Assembly (NCBI GenBank): GCA_963723595.1
Contig: CAVRRQ010000005.1
Location: 106,598 to 170,597, forward strand
DNA from: RYN-230 sp963723595
GTDB lineage: Bacteria; Actinomycetota; Actinomycetes; Streptosporangiales; Streptosporangiaceae
DNA: 64,000 nucleotides
Direction: 5' to 3'
How positions within the stretch are numbered: the stretch's first letter is position 1; the number at the start of each line of letters is the position of its first letter. The notes below the pieces were generated by a model. It ran no database searches and had not been told where the DNA came from. It saw only the letters and a list, made by a program, of their open reading frames with translations. This document shows positions 47,266 through 56,328 of the stretch, piece after piece. The translations under genes were made by a program, and so were the position numbers.

Positions 47266-48229
47266 CACCACGACCCGCGAGCAGCTCAAGGTCGGGAGGC
47301 TGACCGTCGCGCTGACCAACACCGGCAAGGTGCTCTTCCCCGGCGACGGGATCACCAAGGGTGACCTCATCGGGTACTACCAGGCCGCCGCCGACGTGAT
47401 GCTGCCGCACCTGCGTGACCGCCCGGTGGCCATGGCCCGCTATCCCGATGGCATCACCGGGGAGCGCATCTTCCAGAAGAACGTGGGCCGCCACTTCCCG
47501 GACTGGATCCCCCGGGTCGAGGTGGGCAAGCAGGGCGGCCAGCTGAACCAGGTGATCTGCACCAAGGCGGCCGACCTGGTCTACCTGGCCAATCAGGCCA
47601 CCATCGAGCTGCACCCGTTCCTGAGCCGGGTCGGGCGGCCCAGCCAGGGCGAGCCCAGCCAGCCGGACCAGCTGCACCGGCCCGACATGCTGATCTTCGA
47701 TCTCGACCCGCCGGACACCGGGCACTTCGAGGCGGTCCGCACCGCCGCGCTGCGGCTGCGCGAGATCCTCGAGGGCGATCTGGGACTCGTGTCGTTCGTG
47801 AAGACCACCGGCAGCAAGGGGCTGCACGTGCAGGTCCCGCTGAACGGCCGGGAGGAGTTCGACCCGGTCCGTGAGTTCGCCCGGGAGGTGGCCGAGGTGC
47901 TCGCCGCGGCCGAGCCGGACCTGGTCACCGTGGAGCAGCGCAAGGACGCCCGGCACGGCCCGGTGTATGCGGACATCATGCGGAACGCCTACGCCCAGAC
48001 GGCGGTGGCGGCGTACTCGGTCCGGGCCCGGCCCGGCGCCCCGGTCGCGACCCCGGTGAGCTGGGACGAGGTCGCCGACCCGGCCCTGCGTGCGGACAGT
48101 TTCACGCTGCGCACCATGGCGGACCGGCTGGCCCAGCTGGGCAAGGCCGACGATCCCTGGGCCGGGATGTCCCGGCACCGTCAGGGGCTGACCCGGCCGC
48201 GGCGGCTGCTGGGCCGCACGCACCCGTGA
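47258..48229 (+). CDS. LigD-type polymerase/primase domain protein
   Basis: A 323-residue archaeo-eukaryotic primase-type polymerase of the LigD POL family, used in NHEJ to fill gaps. The metal-binding pair is in LIFDLDPPD. Other family segments are ERIFQKNVGRHFPDWI, YLANQATIELHPFLSRVG, FVKTTGSKGLHVQVPL and HGPVYADIMRNAYAQT. The GTG start overlaps the ligase stop. No Ku or LigD nuclease gene is in this window. Confidence 0.9.
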   Translation: MASTTTREQLKVGRLTVALTNTGKVLFPGDGITKGDLIGYYQAAADVMLPHLRDRPVAMARYPDGITGERIFQKNVGRHFPDWIPRVEVGKQGGQLNQVICTKAADLVYLANQATIELHPFLSRVGRPSQGEPSQPDQLHRPDMLIFDLDPPDTGHFEAVRTAALRLREILEGDLGLVSFVKTTGSKGLHVQVPLNGREEFDPVREFAREVAEVLAAAEPDLVTVEQRKDARHGPVYADIMRNAYAQTAVAAYSVRARPGAPVATPVSWDEVADPALRADSFTLRTMADRLAQLGKADDPWAGMSRHRQGLTRPRRLLGRTHP

Positions 48230-48344
48230 GCGGGGCGCGTGAGCAGAGCGGTAAAACCGTTAGGGAGCTAGGGTCTCGGGTTGAGATGCGGGCCGGCTGC
48301 GGAGCCGGCCGGACCGTCGCGGCCCACGGAAGCGAGGAGGGCAC

Positions 48345-48851
48345 ATGACCATCGGCGAGCTGCTGGCCGAGGCGTTCGGCCGGGTCCACGGTGTGGTGCT
48401 GGGCGCCGTGCGCGGGCTGAGCGAGGACGAGCTGGCGTTCCGGCCCGAGGGCCGGGGCAACTCGATCGCATGGCTGGTGTGGCACCTGACCCGGACCCAG
48501 GACGACCATGTCGCGGACGTGGCGGGCACCGAGCAGGCCTGGACGGCGGAAGGCTGGGCGGACCGGTTCGGGCTGCCGTTCCCGGCCGCCGAGACCGGGT
48601 ACGGGCACAGCAGCGCGGAGGTGGCGGCCGTCCGTGCGTCCGCCGACCTGCTCGTCGGGTACTACGAGGCGGTCCACGGGCACACGCTCAAGTACGTCCA
48701 GGGCGTGGGCGAGGCCGACCTGGACCGGGTGGTGGACGAGCACTGGGACCCGCCGGTCACCCTGGGGGTGCGGCTGGTCAGCGTGATCGACGACGACCTG
48801 CAGCACGGCGGGCAGGCCGCTTACCTGCGCGGGCTTCTCCCGCCCCGCTGA
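48345..48851 (+). CDS. DinB-family (DUF664) protein
   Basis: A 168-residue four-helix DinB-fold protein. The metal His positions appear in IAWLVWHLTRTQDDHVADV and near the end in LQHGGQAAYLRGLL, the spacing seen in mycothiol-dependent or DUF664 members. GAGGAGGGC precedes the ATG. The frame is intact. The reaction is unknown; many relatives are thiol-dependent transferases. Confidence 0.85.
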   Translation: MTIGELLAEAFGRVHGVVLGAVRGLSEDELAFRPEGRGNSIAWLVWHLTRTQDDHVADVAGTEQAWTAEGWADRFGLPFPAAETGYGHSSAEVAAVRASADLLVGYYEAVHGHTLKYVQGVGEADLDRVVDEHWDPPVTLGVRLVSVIDDDLQHGGQAAYLRGLLPPR

Positions 48852-48896
48852 GCTGGCGCGGATCGCAGGCGCGGGCCGGGTCAGTGCGGGGCCGGG

Positions 48897-50915
48897 TCAG
48901 GCGGGGCCGAACAGGGAGTCGAGGGCGGCGTCGATCGTCGCGGCGAGCGGCCCGATCGTGGGCAGCACGGGTTCCGGCGGGGTCGCGTCCACGGCGTCGC
49001 ACTCGGCCTGGGCGGCCGGGTCGAGGAACCGGGTCAGCTGCCCGTAGCCGTGCCGGTCGTCGGAGGCCATCCGGTGATGGTGCATCCGCAACGGCGCGTA
49101 CAGGTACAGCTGGTCCCGCGCCCGGGTCACCGCGACGTAGAACAGCCGCCGCTCCTCCTCCAGCCCGGCCCGGCTGGACAGGGCCATGTCGCTGGGCACC
49201 GCCCCGTCCACCAGCTGCAGCAGGTGCACCACCGGCCACTCGAGTCCCTTGGCCGAGTGGATCGTGGACAGGATGAGGTAGTCGTCGTCCAGCCGCGGCG
49301 CCCCGGCCAGGTCCGACGCGGACAGCGGCGGGTCGAGGGCCAGCTCGACCAGCGCGTCGTGCAGCGACGGGCGGGTCGCGGCCGCGTCCACCAGGCGCTG
49401 CAGGTCGGCGATCCGGATCCCGGCGTCCGGGTAGCGCTCGCGGATCGGGGCGTCCAGCGCGGTCAGGACCCCGGCGGCCCGGTCCGCCGTGCGCTCCCTG
49501 CCTGCCGCGTCGGCCAGGCAGGACATGGTGTCCGCCACCGCCGGGCGGGCCCGCGGGGGCAGGACGTCGACGGCCGCCTTCCAGTGCTCCCACAGGTGCG
49601 GGTCGCCCAGGCCCAGGGCCCCGATGAAGCGGCGGGCGTGCACAGGCCCGATGCCTTCGTGCAGCCGGAGCAGCCGGAACCAGGCCAGGTCGTCTGCGGG
49701 GTTGGTGACCACCCGCGCCGCGGCCATGAAGTCCTTGACGTGGGCGGCCTCGGTGAACCGGATGCCGCCGTACTTGATGAACGGGATGCGCCGGACCGAG
49801 AGCTCGATCTCCAGCACGTCGCTGTGCGTGGCCGCGCGCATCAGCACGGCCTGGTCGCGCAGGTCCGCCCCGGCCTCCCGGGCCTCCAGCACCCGGCCGC
49901 AGATCTCCCGGGCCTGGGTCGCCTCGTCGTGGCAGCGGACCAGCTGGGGCCGGGCCCCCGCCCCGCGTTCGGCGCGCAGGGCCAGCTCCAGGCCCTCGGA
50001 CTGGGGCCGGACCGTGTTGGCCAGCCGGAGCACCGCGTCCTTGGAGCGGTAGTTGCGGGCCAGCCGGATGACCTCCAGGCCCGGGTAGTCCGCGGCTAGC
50101 GCGCGCAGGTGGGCCGGGTCGGCGCCACGGAAGGCGTAGATGGCCTGCGCGTCGTCACCCACGCAGGTCAGGCCCTGGCCGTCGGGGCGCAGCAGCCGGA
50201 CGATGTCGGCCTGGATCGTGTTGACGTCCTGGTACTCGTCCACCAGGACGGCGTCGAACATGCCGCGCAGCACCGGGCCCGCCGCCGCGTCGGCCAGCGC
50301 GGCCCGCCACAGCAGCAGCAGGTCGTCGAAGTCGACCAGGCCGTGCTGGCGTTTGTGCGCGGTGTAGGCCCGGAACAGGCCGGCCAGCTCGGCCTCGAAG
50401 CCGGCCACCCACGGGAACTGGGCCTTGATCACCTCCGGCACCGGGGCGCGGGTGTTCACGCACCGGGTGTAGATGTCGGCGCAGGTACCGGCCCGGGGCG
50501 CCCGCCGCTGGCTGGTGACCAGGCCGTTCTCGGCCCGCAGCGTGTCCATCAGGTTGGTGACGTCGGGCGGGTCGATGACGCTGAACTCCGGCGGTAGCGA
50601 GAACGACTCGGCGTGCGCCCGGATGATCTGGTGGGCCACCGCGTGGAAGGTGCCGCCGACGACCCGGTCGGCTGCGCTCGCGCCGCGCGGCGTGACCCGG
50701 GCCAGCATGTCGTCCGCGGCCCGGCGGGTGAACGTCAGCAGCAGGATCCGGCTGGCCGGGGTGCCCTGGCTGCGCAGCCAGCCCGCCCGGGCGACCAGGG
50801 TCCGGGTCTTGCCGGTGCCCGCCCCGGCCAGCACCAGCAGCGGCCCGGCCTGGTACGTGACCGCCCGGCGCTGGTCGTCGTTCAGCCCGTCCAGGACATC
50901 CGCCGGTTCGAACAT
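48897..50915 (-). CDS. UvrD/PcrA-family superfamily 1 DNA helicase
   Basis: A 672-residue 3'-5' helicase with an intact frame. Motifs in order: Q-motif LNDDQRRAV, Walker A VLAGAGTGKTRTL, motif Ia LLLTFTRRAADDM, motif II AVLVDEYQDVN, motif III GDDAQAIYAFRGAD, motif IV LARNYRS, motif V ILSTIHSAKGLEWPVV and motif VI LFYVAVTRARDQL. It is shorter than UvrD or PcrA and ends without the RNA-polymerase-binding tail. It may work in repair with the ligase genes next door, but it is on the other strand. Confidence 0.93.
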   Translation of the reverse strand: MFEPADVLDGLNDDQRRAVTYQAGPLLVLAGAGTGKTRTLVARAGWLRSQGTPASRILLLTFTRRAADDMLARVTPRGASAADRVVGGTFHAVAHQIIRAHAESFSLPPEFSVIDPPDVTNLMDTLRAENGLVTSQRRAPRAGTCADIYTRCVNTRAPVPEVIKAQFPWVAGFEAELAGLFRAYTAHKRQHGLVDFDDLLLLWRAALADAAAGPVLRGMFDAVLVDEYQDVNTIQADIVRLLRPDGQGLTCVGDDAQAIYAFRGADPAHLRALAADYPGLEVIRLARNYRSKDAVLRLANTVRPQSEGLELALRAERGAGARPQLVRCHDEATQAREICGRVLEAREAGADLRDQAVLMRAATHSDVLEIELSVRRIPFIKYGGIRFTEAAHVKDFMAAARVVTNPADDLAWFRLLRLHEGIGPVHARRFIGALGLGDPHLWEHWKAAVDVLPPRARPAVADTMSCLADAAGRERTADRAAGVLTALDAPIRERYPDAGIRIADLQRLVDAAATRPSLHDALVELALDPPLSASDLAGAPRLDDDYLILSTIHSAKGLEWPVVHLLQLVDGAVPSDMALSSRAGLEEERRLFYVAVTRARDQLYLYAPLRMHHHRMASDDRHGYGQLTRFLDPAAQAECDAVDATPPEPVLPTIGPLAATIDAALDSLFGPA

Positions 50916-50995
50916 GAAGACGAATGTATCGGGCGGGGCCGGGCGGGGCGAGACCCCACACCGGGGGAAGTCCGGGTGAACCTACCCGGTGCGGG

Positions 50996-51298
50996 TCAGA
51001 CGTTGATGACGACCGTGTGGATGATCTTGTCCGCGAACGTCTGGCGCTTCGCGTCCCACAGCGGCCACAGCCAGCCGATGTAGCAAGTCAGCGAGTCGAG
51101 GATGTGGCACACGTCGCGGACGAACGCCATGAAGAACCCGATCGGCTGGCCGGTGGCCTCGCCGATCAGGCTGAGTCCCAGCGCCTTGTTGCCCCAGGAC
51201 TGGAGGACTGGCCGGTCGTGCCCCAGCAGTGCTTCCCCGGCCGGGGTGAACAGGGCCTCGTCCTGCACGGCCTCGTCACGCTGAGGATCCCGGCACAA
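50996..51298 (-). pseudogene. RDD-family membrane protein, C-terminal remnant
   Basis: The last 65 residues match the end of RDD-family proteins: KALGLSLIGEATGQPIGFFM, AFVRDVCHILDSLTCYIGWL and WPLWDAKRQTFADKIIHTVV. The first membrane helix with the Arg-Asp-Asp signature is absent, and the 35 residues before this match are unrelated. It is probably a truncated gene; a short surviving protein is possible. Confidence 0.68.
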
Positions 51299-51547
51299 AG
51301 TGTGGTATCCACACGCAAACTCTCCGCCACCGCCAAACCATTCACCGTGGGAAAGTCTCCTCCCGGGGTCTGGCGCTTCCGCCCCAGGCCAGCAGGGATA
51401 TAACCCGTCTCAGCACCATCTGCGAGGATGCTGAGGGATACTTAAAAAGAATCGCTTGTCATCGCAGGGGGGAATAGGTTCGAATTGGCGCCCGGGGAGC
51501 GGACCGTGCCGGATGGCCCGCTCACCTAGGGTCACCGAGGAGCGGGG

Positions 51548-51796
51548 ATGCCCAGTTCAGCCGTCCCGAACACTGACCTGCCCGGCCCTGAGCTGCCGGA
51601 CACCGAGACGAGCACCGGACCAGACGACGCGCCGGGGATCAGCGCGACCCTCCTCCGCTGCGATGGATGCGGCGCCAGCGCCGTCATTGACCAGGACGAG
51701 CAGCACTACGGGGGGCTGGTACGCGGCTTCCTGACCCAGCATGCGGGATGCGGCAACGCCGTGCAGATTACCCGGGCGCATTCCGCGGACGGCTGA
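51548..51796 (+). CDS. Small protein with a CXXC pair
   Basis: An 82-residue protein after a good ribosome site (GAGGAG). A Pro/Asp/Thr-rich head is followed by LLRCDGCGASAVIDQDEQHY and FLTQHAGCGNAVQITRA. The Cys in CDGCG and the later HAGCG could bind zinc, as in short zinc-ribbon proteins. No family was recognised. Confidence 0.6.
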   Translation: MPSSAVPNTDLPGPELPDTETSTGPDDAPGISATLLRCDGCGASAVIDQDEQHYGGLVRGFLTQHAGCGNAVQITRAHSADG

Positions 51797-51808
51797 CCCC
51801 GCCGCGCC

Positions 51809-52471
51809 CTACCGCGGGTGGCCGGCGAAGTCCACCGGCGGCAGGTCCTTGACCTCGTGCTTGCTGATGCTGAGCCGGATGGTGTCCCCGACCCGCGATA
51901 CGGCCTTGATGGGGATGGCCACGTCCTTGCGGCCCCACAGGTGCCCCTCCTGCAGGAGCACATGGGTGACCTGATGATCATGCGGATCGACGACCAGGCC
52001 CTGGATGTGCCCGATGCGGCCGTCCGTGGCCTCGACCGGGTCCCCGCGCCGCACTTCCACCTCGCCCAGGGGAACCCGGTCGTAGGTGATGGCGGGCGAG
52101 AACCCGGCCACGCCCAGGTCCACGCCGCCCGGCAAGCCCGTACCGGCGTTGAGCCCGTAGTACGGCCAGGCGATCACCTGCTCGGGCCCGTAGGCCGCGT
52201 AGCCGGTGCTGCCCGGGACGAACTGTGTTTCCTCCGCCGGGTCCAGCTGCTCGAAGGCGGCCAGCGTGCAGCTCAGCTGCACCCCAGGCGACGCCGCGGT
52301 GACCAGGCCGACCGGCACCAGCCGGGCCAGCCCCTGGCGCTTCCTGGGCTCGACCACCAGGTGCGTGACCGCCTCGGCTACGGGGTCGACCACCACCCGG
52401 GACACCTCGCCGCACACCCCGTCGGTGCAGCGGGCTTCGGTTCCGATGGTGATTTGCGTCGTTTCTGGCAC
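51809..52471 (-). CDS. PRC-barrel domain protein
   Basis: A 220-residue protein with two PRC-barrel-like halves: VCGEVSRVVVDPVAEAVTHL near the start, and VEATDGRIGHIQGLVVDPHD with QVTHVLLQEGHLWGRKDVAI near the end. GTG 52471 is chosen because GGAGG lies eight bases upstream. Between the halves is a Tyr/Gly-rich linker. Such proteins are common in stress or photosynthesis-related settings; this one is uncharacterised. Confidence 0.8.
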   Translation of the reverse strand: MPETTQITIGTEARCTDGVCGEVSRVVVDPVAEAVTHLVVEPRKRQGLARLVPVGLVTAASPGVQLSCTLAAFEQLDPAEETQFVPGSTGYAAYGPEQVIAWPYYGLNAGTGLPGGVDLGVAGFSPAITYDRVPLGEVEVRRGDPVEATDGRIGHIQGLVVDPHDHQVTHVLLQEGHLWGRKDVAIPIKAVSRVGDTIRLSISKHEVKDLPPVDFAGHPR

Positions 52472-52630
52472 GCTGAGCCTCCGGCATCGCGGACTGGACC
52501 CCACAGCAGTGCAGTGCCCGGCTACGTGCCGCAGACACCTGTGCGTTCCGGGGAACGGCCGCCGTGGCCCGTCGCGTAAGCACGGAGAATCCGCTTCGCG
52601 GAGTCCCGCCGAGGTGGTCCACTACCTGGC

Positions 52631-53470
52631 ATGGACTGGAGCTGGGTGGGACCGCCGCTGGATACCCGGCCGCTGTTCCCGCTGGAGCGGGCCGAGTTCG
52701 TGGCGCTGCTGCGGAGCCTGGACCCGGACGACTGGCGGCGGCCTACCGTGTGCCCGGGCTGGCGAGTGCATGACGTGGTGGCTCATGTGGCGCACGACTA
52801 CATCAGGAAACTGTCGGGCACGCGGGACCGGCATGCGGCTCCCGGTCCCGGGCCAGGCGAGACCCTGCCCGGGTTCCTCCACCGGGTGAACCAGGAGTTC
52901 GCAGCCGCCGCGGCGCGCTGGAGCCCGCGCGTCCTGATTGACCTGGTCGCACACCTGGGCCCGCAGCTGGACGACCTGTGGGCCTCCCTGGACCTCGGCC
53001 AGATCGGGGAGGCCGTCTCCTGGGCGGCCCCGGGCGCGCCCGCCCCCGCCTGGCTGGACGTGGCCCGCGAGTACACCGAGTACTGGGTGCACCAGCAGCA
53101 GGTCCGCGACGCCGTCGGCCGCCCCGGCGCGGATGGCGAACACCTGACCGCGGCGGTGACCGATACCTTCCTGCGCGCCGTACCTCACGCTCTGCGGCAC
53201 CTATCCCGCGATCCCGGCACGTGCGTTCACATTCAGGTGACCGGCCCGGGCGGCGGCAACTGGACGATCCAGCGGCACGCCGCCACCTGGGCGGTGGGCC
53301 GCGGTTCACCGACCCAGCCTGCCGCGGTACTCGTCGAGGTCTCGTCCGAAGGTCTGTGGCGGGTAGCCACCAGGGGGATCACCGTAGAAGCCGCGCGAGA
53401 CCAGGCCACCATCTCTGGCGATCAGGAACTCGGGCTAGCGGCGCTGAGCCTGGTGGCCATCATCCGGTGA
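52631..53470 (+). CDS. Mycothiol-dependent maleylpyruvate isomerase-like protein
   Basis: A 279-residue protein of the MDMPI/DinB family. The N-terminal DinB domain has DWRRPTVCPGWRVHDVVAHV with the metal His, and a second His in EYTEYWVHQQQVRDAVGRPG. The C-terminal domain (about 180-279) matches the MDMPI_C type. The frame is intact. It converges on the DUF1707 gene with an 11-base overlap. The substrate is unknown; mycothiol use is inferred from the family. Confidence 0.85.
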   Translation: MDWSWVGPPLDTRPLFPLERAEFVALLRSLDPDDWRRPTVCPGWRVHDVVAHVAHDYIRKLSGTRDRHAAPGPGPGETLPGFLHRVNQEFAAAAARWSPRVLIDLVAHLGPQLDDLWASLDLGQIGEAVSWAAPGAPAPAWLDVAREYTEYWVHQQQVRDAVGRPGADGEHLTAAVTDTFLRAVPHALRHLSRDPGTCVHIQVTGPGGGNWTIQRHAATWAVGRGSPTQPAAVLVEVSSEGLWRVATRGITVEAARDQATISGDQELGLAALSLVAIIR

Positions 53471-54014
53471 CCTCAGATTCCCCGGCGCCGGGCTCATCCC
53501 ACCCGTTGGCGTAACGCTTCTCGATCCATGAGTGCAGCATCAGGAGCCCGCTCACCGGCACGGCCACCACGCAGGCGAACAGGGCCATGGCGATCGCGAT
53601 ATAGGCCAGATCGGTTCCCGACTTCAGCAGGGCTACGCCCACCGCCACGCTCGGCAGGACCACGGTGGCACATGCCCACGCCTTGACGATCTTTCTTTCC
53701 GCCGATTCCCGGGCAGGAGTGCTCACGGTTTCCGGGGCGGGCTCCGGCAGCTGGGGTCTGAGCAGCGCCGCAGGGATGTCGGCCGTCAGGGCATCCAGAT
53801 CCGCGTAGGTCCGGGACGCGAGCACCCGGCCGACCCGCAGGTCAAACTCGTCCTTGGCCAGCCGGCCCTGCACGAACGCGGCCTTGAGCAGGTCAATAGC
53901 CTGCTCGCGGTCAGCGTGTGACGTCCGCAGATAGTTGTGACGTCCAGCGCCTGCTGTCTCGTCTCCGGGCCCGACCACCACCGGCGCCTCCCTACGAGCA
54001 CAACGTACAGACAT
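53460..54014 (-). CDS. DUF1707 membrane protein
   Basis: A 184-residue protein. The DUF1707 domain (about 30-80) reads RTSHADREQAIDLLKAAFVQ, GRLAKDEFDLRVGRVLASRT, YADLDALTADIP. Two membrane helices follow (ATVVLPSVAVGVALL and YIAIAMALFACVVAVPVSGL). DUF1707 proteins are actinobacterial; the domain's role is not known. Confidence 0.88.
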   Translation of the reverse strand: MSVRCARREAPVVVGPGDETAGAGRHNYLRTSHADREQAIDLLKAAFVQGRLAKDEFDLRVGRVLASRTYADLDALTADIPAALLRPQLPEPAPETVSTPARESAERKIVKAWACATVVLPSVAVGVALLKSGTDLAYIAIAMALFACVVAVPVSGLLMLHSWIEKRYANGWDEPGAGESEVTG

Positions 54015-54176
54015 GATAGCTGTGCCCGTTGGACAGCCATGGCAAGCCTTCTCTTCGTCTGGGCGGAGCTCACTTTCCGGTGCGCGCTATTAGTCTGGGG
54101 GCGTCGGCTGGAGCTGATGATTTCGCTGGATGGCCTCCGGGCCCGTGTTAATTGAGCCTGCTAGAGAGGTAGGAGA

Positions 54177-54680
54177 ATGGTAGAATTTGGCGGGGTCAAT
54201 TACACACTCAACGGCAAAGAGCCGGTTACCGGGGAAGAGTTTTACGTCCTAGGCGCAAGTCTGGCGAATGATCAGAATTATGATCCGGCAGAAGCGTTCC
54301 TCAGGCGCGCCGAGCAACTCGGCGACCAGGAAGCCATGATTAAACTAGCTTTCTTGTACCGTGACGGGCTTCTGCCCTGCAGTCTTCCCCCATTGCATCA
54401 CGCTATAGAGCACCTAGGACACGCTTCAGATCTCGGTCACCCCTACGCACAGTATCTGATTGCAGAGATTTACTACAGAGACTACAAAGATGACGTTACT
54501 GCTGCCGCCTTCTACCAGGCATGCATGGATAATCCCCGGCGGGCGGACCATCCCCTCGGAACCTTGATGGAGTCGAGCGATCTTCGGCTCAATGAAATTC
54601 GCTATGCGCAGAGCCAGCGGCGGGAGCAGGAAAGGCGCGACGCGGTTAACCTGCCTCGTCCGCAGGAATGGCGCTTCTGA
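54177..54680 (+). CDS. Sel1/TPR-like repeat protein in a low-GC patch
   Basis: A 167-residue protein with helical repeats: NYDPAEAFLRRAEQLGDQEA, MIKLAFLYRDG, then HLGHASDLGHPYAQYLIAEI and AAFYQACMDNPRRADHPLGT, in the style of Sel1/TPR repeats. GAGGTAGGAGA precedes the ATG. The gene is visibly richer in A and T than any neighbour, with codons such as AAT, GAA, TTT and TTA that are rare elsewhere here, so it was probably acquired recently. No partner gene is evident. Confidence 0.72.
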   Translation: MVEFGGVNYTLNGKEPVTGEEFYVLGASLANDQNYDPAEAFLRRAEQLGDQEAMIKLAFLYRDGLLPCSLPPLHHAIEHLGHASDLGHPYAQYLIAEIYYRDYKDDVTAAAFYQACMDNPRRADHPLGTLMESSDLRLNEIRYAQSQRREQERRDAVNLPRPQEWRF

Positions 54681-54810
54681 GGGGCCGGCCTGGGGACACC
54701 TGCGCGGACAGCCCTGGGGCAGTCCGACATGGGATCGCCGCGTCCGGTTCCGTTGGTGTCGCCTGCGGGGGTCAGCGAATCGTGGCATGTGCCTCGGGCA
54801 CACGTCACGC

Positions 54811-55530
54811 TCAGAGCCGAGCGGGCCCGGAGTCTAGTAGCAGCCGGGTGACCGTGTCGGTGAACCAGGCGCGGAACCGCATCGCCGTCCACTCTCGCTG
54901 GCCGGTCAGCCGGGTGAACACGGCCGGGTCCATCAGCAGCCACACGGTGTCGATGGCCTCGTCCCGGCCGATGCCGTGGCGGAGTGAGGACCGGGCTGTG
55001 AGCTCGTCGACCAACCAGGCGGCCATAATCCCGCGCTGGCGGGTCAGCTGCGCGGCGACCTCGGTGATGCCCGGGTCCAGGCGGGCGGCATCGAGCGCGG
55101 CCAGCACCAGCCCGGCCGCCCGTTGCGCGGACGCCGTGAGCGTCCCAGCGAACTCGGCGGCGACCCCGGTGGCGTCCGAGGCGGCCCGCGCCCGTGCCGC
55201 CCAGGCCCGCTCCAGCATGGGCACAGGCGCCTCGTCGCCCGCGATCGCGGCGTCGATGACCGCCTTCAGCAACCGCGCTTTGGTCCCGAACGCCGCCTCG
55301 ACGGTCGGCACGGCCACGCCTGCCTCCGCAGCGATATCCCGCATCGTCGCGCCGGCATAGCCACGTTCCAGGAACTGAGTCACGGCGGCGGCACAGATCC
55401 TTGACCGGGTCTGCCGCGCCTGCTCCTCACGGCGCGGTGACCGGTACGACCGCCGCCCGGCGCCGGACTCCCGCGGCTCCCGGCTGGCAGCTCCGGCGGA
55501 CTGTTCCACAATTAGATATGGTAAAGCCAT
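54811..55530 (-). CDS. TetR-family regulator
   Basis: A regulator of about 239 residues. The DNA-binding domain is RSRICAAAVTQFLERGYAGA, TMRDIAAEAGVAVPTVEAAF, followed by a typical nine-helix ligand domain ending AMRFRAWFTDTVTRLLLD. The start at 55530 lies inside a perfect palindrome, so either the operator overlaps the start or a later start is used. It diverges from the VOC gene and probably controls it. Confidence 0.88.
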   Translation of the reverse strand: MALPYLIVEQSAGAASREPRESGAGRRSYRSPRREEQARQTRSRICAAAVTQFLERGYAGATMRDIAAEAGVAVPTVEAAFGTKARLLKAVIDAAIAGDEAPVPMLERAWAARARAASDATGVAAEFAGTLTASAQRAAGLVLAALDAARLDPGITEVAAQLTRQRGIMAAWLVDELTARSSLRHGIGRDEAIDTVWLLMDPAVFTRLTGQREWTAMRFRAWFTDTVTRLLLDSGPARL

Positions 55531-55533
55531 ATC
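55515..55533. promoter_or_regulatory. TetR operator
   Basis: A perfect inverted repeat, GATATGG-N5-CCATATC, lies between the divergent TetR and VOC genes and overlaps the TetR start codon. It is a strong candidate for the binding site of that TetR protein. Confidence 0.75.
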
Positions 55534-55560
55534 AGAAGCTGCACAGCCCAGGAGGCACCA

Positions 55561-55952
55561 TGGCGGAGCACAGCACGTCATCCGACCCCGGCGTCGAGGC
55601 GTCGGTCGCCCGGCCCGGCGGGATCTCTTACCTCGAAGTGCCTGCCCGCGATATCCGCGCGTCAGCCGATTTCTACCGCGACGTGCTCGGCTGGCAGATG
55701 CGCGGTGACCCCGGATCGCCCAGCTTCGCTGACGGAACTGGCCACGTGATAGGCCACTTCCGCACCGACATGACCACCGCCGGTGACACGGGTATACGCC
55801 CCTACGTGTACGTCAGCGACCTCGACGCCACCATGCGGGCGGCCGCCGAACACGGAGCCAGCATCATCAGCGCGCCCCACCCCGAGGGAAACCTGCGCAT
55901 CGCCGTCATCACCGACCCCGCAGACAACGTCATCGGCATTTGGACCGGCTGA
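55561..55952 (+). CDS. VOC-family (glyoxalase/bleomycin-resistance-like) protein
   Basis: A 130-residue VOC protein: GGISYLEVPARDIRASADFY, RDVLGWQM, RPYVYVSDLDATMRAAAEHG and AVITDPADNVIGIWTG. It probably acts as a dimer with a metal site across the barrel. AGGAGGC precedes the ATG. It is divergent from the TetR gene across a palindromic operator, so it is probably induced by that regulator's ligand. Confidence 0.88.
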
Positions 55953-55997
55953 CCATAGTCGTCAACGCCCCAGCACGTCGGAGGTCCGCAGCTGGCT

Positions 55998-56035
55998 ACG
56001 TCCAGGGGTTGCTGTTAGCAGATCCATTAGCAAGA
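55998..56035. repeat. Direct repeat copy 1 (TTAGCA motif)
   Basis: A segment containing GTCCAGGGG, then GTTAGCAGATCCATTAGCA, is repeated with a few changes at about 56952-56989, where it reads TCCAGGG, then GTTAGCAAATCCGTTAGCA. CCCGTTAGCAAGAAGG at about 58547 is a third partial match just before the second tRNA-side repeat. Confidence 0.6.
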
Positions 56036-56162
56036 TCACCAATGGTCAAGCGCCGGGGTCTGTCAGCAGGGGCCACCCAGACCGCTCGCGGCGCGCACAG
56101 CCGGTCGGCGGCGAGCTCATCGTTCTAGACTTAGCCTGATCGAACAACTGAGGGAGCCACGC

Positions 56163-56303
56163 GTGAGCGCCGAAGCGTCCGAACTGGCCGCGTTCCCGCA
56201 CGCCGTAGGTGACCGTCAGTGCCTGGTTCGCCCGTGGTTCTGGCACGTATGCGGCACGGTGGCGGACGGCTTGGTAGCCGGTTTGGTGTCAAGCGGCTGT
56301 TGA
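56163..56303 (+). CDS. Short hypothetical ORF
   Basis: A GTG behind GAGGGAG opens a 46-residue frame (SAEASELAAFPHAVGDRQCL onwards). It ends inside the hairpin at 56284-56308. No family was recognised. It may be a fragment of a larger lost gene. Confidence 0.25.
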   Translation: MSAEASELAAFPHAVGDRQCLVRPWFWHVCGTVADGLVAGLVSSGC

Positions 56304-56308
56304 CACCA
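56284..56308. terminator. Hairpin with 9-bp arms
   Basis: TGGTGTCAA-N7-TTGACACCA is a perfect inverted repeat. It lies downstream of the short ORF and of the convergent membrane-protein gene, so it could terminate either; it also resembles a protein-binding palindrome. Confidence 0.5.
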
Positions 56309-56328
56309 TGTCGGCCTGTAAGCCGGGT

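Larger units (their letters stand above)
55953..56328. other. Scar-like intergenic region with repeats
   Basis: No solid gene is seen. The region holds one copy of a direct repeat (about 55998-56035), a CTGATCGAAC motif that recurs near 57008, one short ORF and a hairpin at its end. The patchwork suggests the remains of an integrated element near the tRNA gene. Confidence 0.5.
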
